Below, one piece after another: positions 18,541 through 23,793 of a stretch of DNA of 23,793 bases. The notes beneath the pieces are model-generated. The model was not told the DNA's origin, did no database searches, and saw nothing but the letters and a program-made list of their open reading frames with translations. A program made the position numbers and the translations under genes. Source of the stretch: Saccoglossus kowalevskii (Eukaryota; Hemichordata; Enteropneusta; Harrimaniidae); NCBI RefSeq assembly GCF_000003605.2, contig NW_003138332.1, positions 55,177 to 78,969 of the forward strand, in the 5' to 3' direction. Position 1 is the stretch's first letter, and every line of letters begins with the position of its first letter.

Positions 18541-18747
18541 GTGATCACCCTGGGGGGGGGGGGGGGTGACCCCTTAGGCGAGGCCTTTTTCATAGAGAAT
18601 GTTACCCTAGGGTGTTTTCTTTGGACCCGGGATATATACTCTAATAGTTTCTGTTTAGGGCTATAATCTGTAATTTTTAAAAAATCTAACGAGCAATAAA
18701 ATGAAATTTATTATTTCCGCGACTTTTCTGGTAGGTGATGTAAGGAT
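18541..18747. repeat. DIRS right (5') inverted terminal repeat
   Basis: Reverse complement of the left ITR, described there. The CCCC of the left copy is an expanded G15 run here (18552-18566). The outer edge near 18747 lacks the ~40-base extension seen on the left. Confidence 0.88.
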
Positions 18748-18767
18748 CAAATAATGATGAGATAAGG

Positions 18768-19175
18768 AGTTTGAACAAAATCCATCTGTAAACAGCCGAG
18801 AAATGCTTGATTTTGATGATTTTTTAGCACAAAAGGCCACCATTCGGCCTTTTTTAATAGGATCGTCAAACCAGTATATCTGTATATCTATGACATGATG
18901 TATAATGAATATTTAAAATTTGAACATAATCAGTCACAGCAAGTCAGAGATATGGCACTAGAACCACATTCACTAAAGCAAAATGGCCAAGTTTGAACAA
19001 AATCCATCTGTAAAGAGCCAAGATTTTGATGATTTTTAGAACAAAAATGACCACCATTTGGCCATCTTTAATCAGATCGTGAAACAAATTGATCGATGTG
19101 CATATGAACAATATCATGTATGATTAATGTGTGAAGTTTGATTGTGATTGGTCCAGGCATTGCTAAGATACAGGA
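18768..19175 (+). repeat. Tandem repeat D, about two monomers of ~223 bp
   Basis: GTTTGAACAAAATCCATCTG occurs at about 18769 and 18992. Both monomers then carry GATTTTGATGATTTTT and CCACCATTyGGCC, followed by a poorly conserved part. Related monomers recur at 23380-23793. Non-coding. Confidence 0.75.
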
Positions 19176-19925
19176 GGTCAAAACACAAGTCCTAGAGAAT
19201 AATGTAGATATTGAACAACAGAGATATAGGTTAGAAAATTTGGAAACTGTACCTATACTGTTAAAGTCATTCTGTTAAAATAACGTTTGTCAAAAAAACA
19301 AGAAATTGTGATAAATTTTTGGCTCAATTTATTAGGTTGAATAACTTTACTCTGGGAGCACTTACAGAGTCATATTGGGGTCTTGGTACTATTATTTGAC
19401 TTTAATAGTCTGAATTTGTGAAAGGCAGTGATTGTGCAGTTCTCATATGGTATAGCTCAACTCAAAGTAAATCATACAAAATATCAAACCAATCATGTAA
19501 GCAATTTTCAAGGAAAAGCTGATTATAACAAAAGTATAATATAGGGCAGTAGATGGAAATTCGTGATGATGCCTTCAATATTAGCAGCGTTGAGGACAGA
19601 TATTCAACACATACATACAATACACAATGGACAAGGAAGAAAAGAATATACACATGTATTCAAAAATAATACTTTATTCAAAGAATTGTTACTCCTGAAA
19701 ATAATATTAATATTGAAATATTACAGTTGGTGTAAATATTTTCATTATCTTGTTGAACATCAAAAAGGAAATGGAAAATAAAACGAGCGATAAACAATCC
19801 TTTAGCAGAATCAGTCTGTAATCAGCAGTGTGTATAAATAACATTGGCATATACCAAGTATGATTGACAGGTGTCATAGCTGATTTTTGACAAGTTGAAT
19901 GTAAAATATATGAAAGTAATTTTGC
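19176..19925. other. Intergenic, no gene seen
   Basis: AT-rich with frequent stops on both strands. The short frames at 19462-19653 and 19563-19781 overlap in opposite directions and show no recognisable family features. Confidence 0.4.
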
Positions 19926-20150
19926 AGTCATCGAGCAAACTTTGCAAGAGGTTTCCCATATGACAAGATTGTTATAAAACTGAAACGTCATGATCGTAAC
20001 CAATTAAACAAATGATTTGTTGAAGTTAATGTGTTGAACAATAAATCCATTAAGTACGGTATCGTTTTTAATCATCTAATGACTTCCTTATATTAGAAAG
20101 AAGTTACATAATCGGAAACTAGAGGCGTCTCCACATGTGGACAATAAAAT
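19926..20150 (+). repeat. Dispersed repeat A, copy 2
   Basis: Matches 2311-2531 in the same orientation. It lacks about 20 bases after GCAAGA and carries about 22 extra bases (AGAAAGAAGTTACATAATCG) before the shared ACTAGAGGCGTCT. Confidence 0.8.
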
Positions 20151-20798
20151 AATAGGACTTCCTTCTGATAAGGACAATGCAATACTGTATAATACTTTAT
20201 TCTAGCTGTAATTAATTTTCGCTGAAATGACTTTTTGGGTGTTCTGTATGGAATTTATTTTCACTGATTTTTGATGAGCTGAATGTAAGTAAAATAATGA
20301 AGAAAAGATATATTCACTGAATTTTACTTCCACTGAATCATCCCTTCAATGAAAATAAATTGCAAGCAATAATAAAGTAATTGACAGCAGATCTTGGCCA
20401 CCCTCACAGTTTTTTGTGTGCGAGTAACTCAGAAAGAGGCTCCATGGGATAAACTTGTTTTGTTGCAGGTACATTTACGGAAACCAATCAAAACAAATGT
20501 ATATTTGAAATGAACATGCATAATTAAGTTATATTGCATTATTGTCTTTTTGTACACATGATCATGCTTGATTTCATAAATTATTAAAAAAAATGAAATA
20601 TCAGAAGTAACAAGTATCTACCAATTACATATCTGTCATGCGGTGCTGTGTAAAGGATTCAATTTCCAAATAAAATATATTATTATACATCTGTCGCCAT
20701 AACGTCGTAAGTTACAGCGTGCCGTAATTTTGCGGTATTTTACAGGGTATTTTCATCCTACCATATAAGGAAATACAAATTCCAAGTATGGAATGATC
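20151..20798. other. Intergenic, no gene seen
   Basis: AT-rich sequence with no repeat or coding pattern I can support. It lies downstream of the minus-strand gene ending at 21063 and may include its 3' UTR. Confidence 0.35.
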
Positions 20799-21000
20799 AT
20801 GCACGTAAGCATCCTCTAATAATAAAAACAAACATGGCTGCCATCGGGGTTTGACCGGACTCCAGACAAAGAAGTTCGCTGATTCTGTTCTAAACCTTTT
20901 GGATTTTGGCATTCCCATGATGTATCCTTGGAAGGAAAAGATGTATAATAATAAGGTTATTACAAGGATACCTCAAGTATGCACTCAGACAGTACACCAT
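20799..21000 (+). repeat. Dispersed repeat B, copy 2
   Basis: Matches 9822-10017. It lies 62 bases past the stop of the minus-strand two-exon gene, so it would fall in that gene's 3' UTR or just beyond it. Open frames crossing it on either strand (20712-20918, 20851-21237) are not shared with copy 1. Confidence 0.85.
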
Positions 21001-21062
21001 TGCATAAGTGTGACTGACTTGTGTTTTAGGGATTGTCACACACTTCCACATTTGAGCAATTA

Positions 21063-21722
21063 CTATTTTTGCCTTCTTCTAATATATCCCATAATATTAA
21101 TAACAAAACCTGATACAAATAAAGCTGCCAGAAAGTTGAATCCATCCAGATGTCCAATATTATCTCGTATAGTAATGACAGATTGCTTCAAGAAATTAGG
21201 CACTTTAGTTTTCTTTTTCTTTGTTGGTGTCTGCTAAGAATAAAAAAAATATACTGATTTTATTTACAAAGTCCCCATGACTGCCAGTCAGCTATAAATT
21301 ATCAGATTCTAAAACACAATATGATACTTATATTTCTCAAGAGGAATTCTCTGACAATACTATCATGTGATCATAGAAAATGACCATCATGAAATTTTAA
21401 ACCACTCGGTCAATTTAAATCAACCTTGATACGACAATCTAATATATCTTGTAAATATCAAAATTACTGAATAACACATTCTAAAGATTGCAGTCACTGA
21501 CTTTCAGTTCACCAACACTTTTTCAGTACTACTCTTTAAATCGATAAAATAACCTGTCCCTTTACTGACCTGAACAATTCCATTTTTTTTAAGGTAGTTC
21601 ATTAATGATTCATCTTGCAGTGTAAATGTTGGCATGTATTCTTTGACCCACTTCCTTCGCCACCATTTACTACATATGATAAATATCAAGAAACAAGACA
21701 TGAATGTCACAGTCCCCGTCAT
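21063..21722 (-). CDS. Two-exon gene for a small protein with two membrane segments
   Basis: Exon 1 (21722-21570) starts at an ATG with A at -3 and gives 51 residues: a hydrophobic anchor (TFMSCFLIFIIC), a basic WWRRKW stop-transfer patch, then PTFTLQDESLMNYLKKNG. It ends at CAG|GTCAGT. The intron (21569-21234, 336 bases) ends TTTTTTATTCTTAG. Exon 2 (21233-21063) gives 56 residues: TPTKKKKTKVPNFL, a polar stretch (TIRDNIGHLD), a second hydrophobic segment (FNFLAALFVSGFVINIMGYI) and a basic tail IRRRQK before TAG. Both junctions are phase 0. The acceptor is a TAGCAG tandem, so the exon may start three bases later, dropping one Gln. Total length is 106-107 residues. Topology suggests a small integral membrane protein of unknown function. 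No family is recognised, and no poly(A) signal is certain. Confidence 0.6.
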
Positions 21723-22383
21723 TTAATTATAAAATACTCATGTTAAAATAATACATGGAACATCTGCAAACAGTTGAATTAATATGTACTCTATGTGGAT
21801 GCAACTCATCATAAAGTAAGTGATTTCCTTTAATCTAGTATTGTACTGATAACTGAAAAATCTCAGAGTACACAAGTGCAACCAAACTATGTCTTAAATC
21901 TGAGTAAACCTTGATGCACCTTTAATAACAACTAGACTTCTTTGTTAATTCAAGTTATTGTATATTTCCAGGACCTGGGTTTGTTTCAATATCACCACTA
22001 TAATTCCCATCAAAATGTAACCCCGACACCCTTCTACAGTTTCCACTGAGATTCGTAATGGTACACCCATTTATCCACAAGCCCTGACAACTGAAGTTAT
22101 ATTTAGACCATATGTGTTAATGTGCCTGGCCAAGATTTATAAACAGTAAATGTGAAGTGTTTTCACTGATCTTCAACTTTGTGACCATGCAGGTATTTCA
22201 GTGATGGCTCTTTATAATGGAATGCAATTTTTACAACATTTCTGACCAACATTTCTGATTTCAGCTTTAATTTTTCATAAAACCAAACAAAAACAGACTG
22301 TGGTCCATTTCTGTCACTGATTCAGATCAAGGTCATGACTTCATTGAAAACCCTAGCATTACAATTTGAGCTAATTATTTATT
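21723..22383. other. Intergenic, likely 5' flank of the small membrane-protein gene
   Basis: No coding signal on either strand and no repeat recognised. The promoter of the minus-strand gene should lie at the left end, but no clear core element is visible. Confidence 0.4.
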
Positions 22384-22397
22384 CTGAGCATGCTCAG
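22384..22397. repeat. 14-bp perfect palindrome
   Basis: CTGAGCATGCTCAG is exactly self-complementary. It could be a dimeric protein-binding site; a single occurrence in AT-rich sequence may be chance. Confidence 0.4.
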
Positions 22398-22439
22398 TTG
22401 TTCTGTCAGTGTTATAGAGAGGAGTAACTTTGGATGAAA

Positions 22440-22620
22440 ATCTTGAAAAAAGACCTAGACTTAGAATTTTCAGATCTGCAAAAAAAAATTATGTGCATAT
22501 TCAACAGAGACTTGTTCATCAACCTACCAAGTTTCATTGATATCTGCTGCAGAATTTCTGAGAAAATGTTAGAGATGTAAAGGGATGTAGATAGACGGAA
22601 AGCAGAAATTAGAAACTGTA
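22440..22620 (+). repeat. Diverged single monomer of an ACCAAGTTTCAT-type repeat
   Basis: CTACCAAGTTTCATTGATAT (22526) and AGATAGACGG (22591) repeat the ACCAAGTTTCAT ... GAGATATCAGTGGAACAGACGG layout seen in the monomers at 12950-13175. A remote copy of that family is likely. Confidence 0.4.
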
Positions 22621-22709
22621 ATCCGCCTTTAAGGCTGCACCTGAGCAGGGACTAATAAACATACATTCAAATCTCTGCACTTTTTTGTGAAATGCTGCCT
22701 TTAGAGAGA

Positions 22710-23195
22710 CAAGCAGCCTGTCGGCTAAGATAGCTCTGCTGTTAGCAATGCACATTTCAATTAAGAACTGAAGATATCATTAGAAAATGAACAATATGTA
22801 TAGTATTAAAACAATCAGACTTGCTGTTTTCAACAAGAATTAGAAAATGTCACTTTTACCAAATATCACAAAAATATTCACCAAAATTAGAGAATTAAAG
22901 ATATCATCACGAAATGAACAAATCTGAGAAAGGTCCACATGTAGTATCTATATATGTAATATCAAAGCATTTGGACTAGCGGATTTTAACGAGAAGTCAA
23001 AAATACCACTTTTTAACAAAAATGACAAAAATATTCATCAAAATTAGAGAATTAAAGATATCATCACGAAATGAACAAATCTGAGAGAGGTCCACATGTT
23101 GTACTTATATATGTATTATCAAAGTAATCGGACTTGTGGTTTTTAACAAGAAGTTGAAAATATCACTTTTTCCAAAAATGACAAAAATATTCTTA
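22710..23195 (+). repeat. Dispersed repeat C, copy 2
   Basis: Begins CAAGCAGCCTGTCGGCT as copy 1. Core landmarks start at 22771, 22898 and 23055 (steps 127 and 157, as in copy 1). It breaks off after ACAAAAATATTC near 23195, without the terminal GC-rich hairpin. Confidence 0.8.
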
Positions 23196-23379
23196 ACAAG
23201 TCATTGAAAATGACACAGTGCCTGTTAAATTTTTGAAAGTTCTCTTTGTGCTCGTCATATTAAAGCCAAGGGGTTGTCGCGAGCGTGTCCTTGAAACTTG
23301 AGTTCCAAGTGGCGTATACAACAGATTGTTTATTTACATCAAAACACAAGTTCTGTGTAGTAGTAATATGGCCAAAAAT
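23196..23379. other. Spacer between repeats
   Basis: No gene seen. It probably includes diverged D-type sequence. Confidence 0.35.
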
Positions 23380-23793
23380 AAAAACAGCCGTTATTCGGCC
23401 ATCTTTGATCTGATTATGAAACACATTGATATGTATATGTATGTGCCAAATAAGAATGAAAATGGTACATAAATTGTGGAAATATAGTAGTAAGGCCAAA
23501 AAGTCGGATGGCTGTCAATCGACCATCCTCGACCATATTTGGAAACAAATTGTCATGGACATGCATCCTAACATGTATAAAGTACATGTATGTGCCAAAT
23601 TTGAATGAAAACTGACAGAGCACTTCCAAGATACCGCATAAAAAAAAAAAAAGATGCCTGCCAGTCGACCATCTTTGATCCAATTGCGAAATAAATTGTC
23701 ATGGACATGTATCCTAACATGTATAATCTATGTACCAAGTTTGAATGACAACTGACAAAGCATGTCCAAAATACAACATTTTCAAAAAACAAG
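23380..23793 (+). repeat. Tandem repeat D, three monomers, running off the window
   Basis: Landmarks TCGGCCATCTTTGATC (23396), TCGACCATCCTCGACC (23519) and TCGACCATCTTTGATC (23665) start monomers 123 and 146 bases apart. Each continues with GAAACA/AAATAAATTG, CATGTAT and GTGCCAAATTTGAATGA-type sequence. Related to 18768-19175. The minus-strand frames here are repeat translations. Confidence 0.8.

Larger units (their letters stand above)
15726..18747 (-). mobile_element. Non-autonomous DIRS element with ITRs and internal complementary region
   Basis: The coding strand is minus: Gag-like (17841-17305), then RT (to about 16330). Inverted terminal repeats of about 190 bases lie at 15755-15940 and 18541-18747. 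An internal complementary region at 16031-16148 sits just inside the 3' (left) repeat. This ITR-ICR layout is diagnostic for DIRS1-type elements, which move as closed circles through a tyrosine recombinase. Total length is 3.0 kb against about 5-6 kb for complete elements. RNase H and recombinase are absent between the RT and the ICR, so this copy would depend on proteins supplied by another. CAAAT flanks both ends (15721-15725, 18748-18752). Confidence 0.85.

Noticed and set aside
15726-18747. LTR retrotransposon
   Set aside because: The terminal repeats are inverted, not direct; an ICR is present, and the RT motifs match DIRS.
20851-21237. 128-residue plus-strand frame
   Set aside because: Its start lies in repeat B and its end is antisense to exon 2 of the minus-strand gene; the frame is not conserved in the other repeat B copy.
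23260-23792. Series of minus-strand frames rich in His/Met/Phe
   Set aside because: They are translations of successive D repeat monomers.

Overview
This window looks like a piece of a metazoan, most likely marine-invertebrate, genome scaffold. It has a run of 283 Ns (12348-12630), GT-AG splice sites, AT-rich spacers, satellites, a class A GPCR reading frame, and DIRS-type and L1/Tx1-type retroelements. No bacterial or viral operon structure is visible. I cannot name the species; a lophotrochozoan or an invertebrate deuterostome would fit the repeat content.

Left third (1-6055): a tRNA-like box A/box B stretch sits near the edge. A minus-strand rhodopsin-family GPCR (657-1618) is broken by one apparent 1-base frameshift. 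A repeat copy lies at 2311-2531, and a weak nicotinic-receptor-like membrane segment at 3300-3510. Then come a higher-order satellite with a 131-bp unit (about 4034-4890), T-rich sequence ending in an (ATT)n retroposon-like tail, a GGTTCC microsatellite and an ATTTCA-type minisatellite.

Middle (6056-14700): a decayed plus-strand DIRS-like element carries reverse transcriptase (RT), RNase H and the start of a tyrosine recombinase. It directly abuts a Cys-rich CXC-type exon with a stop codon and poly(A) signal. Dispersed repeats B and C follow. A 5'-truncated L1/Tx1-like LINE (11330-14700) has its ORF2 split by a nested element of about 1.4 kb. That element has tandem core monomers, an (AC)n tract and a 3' hairpin, as in Helentron/HINE ("pearl") elements.

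Right part (14700-23793): a second fragment of the same Helentron-like family is followed by a minus-strand DIRS element (15726-18747). This element keeps inverted terminal repeats and an internal complementary region (ICR) that is the reverse complement of its two termini joined together, the arrangement described for DIRS1. It has lost its RNase H and recombinase genes. Further right are tandem repeats, second copies of repeats A, B and C in the same order as on the left, and a previously hidden two-exon minus-strand gene for a small two-TM protein (21063-21722).

How the parts relate: few host genes are visible (the GPCR, the CXC exon and the small membrane protein). Everything else is layered mobile DNA, with nesting (repeat in LINE) and abutment (DIRS next to CXC exon). 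The most informative structures are the DIRS ICR, the two-exon gene, the nested satellite and the A-B-C / A'-B'-C' order.
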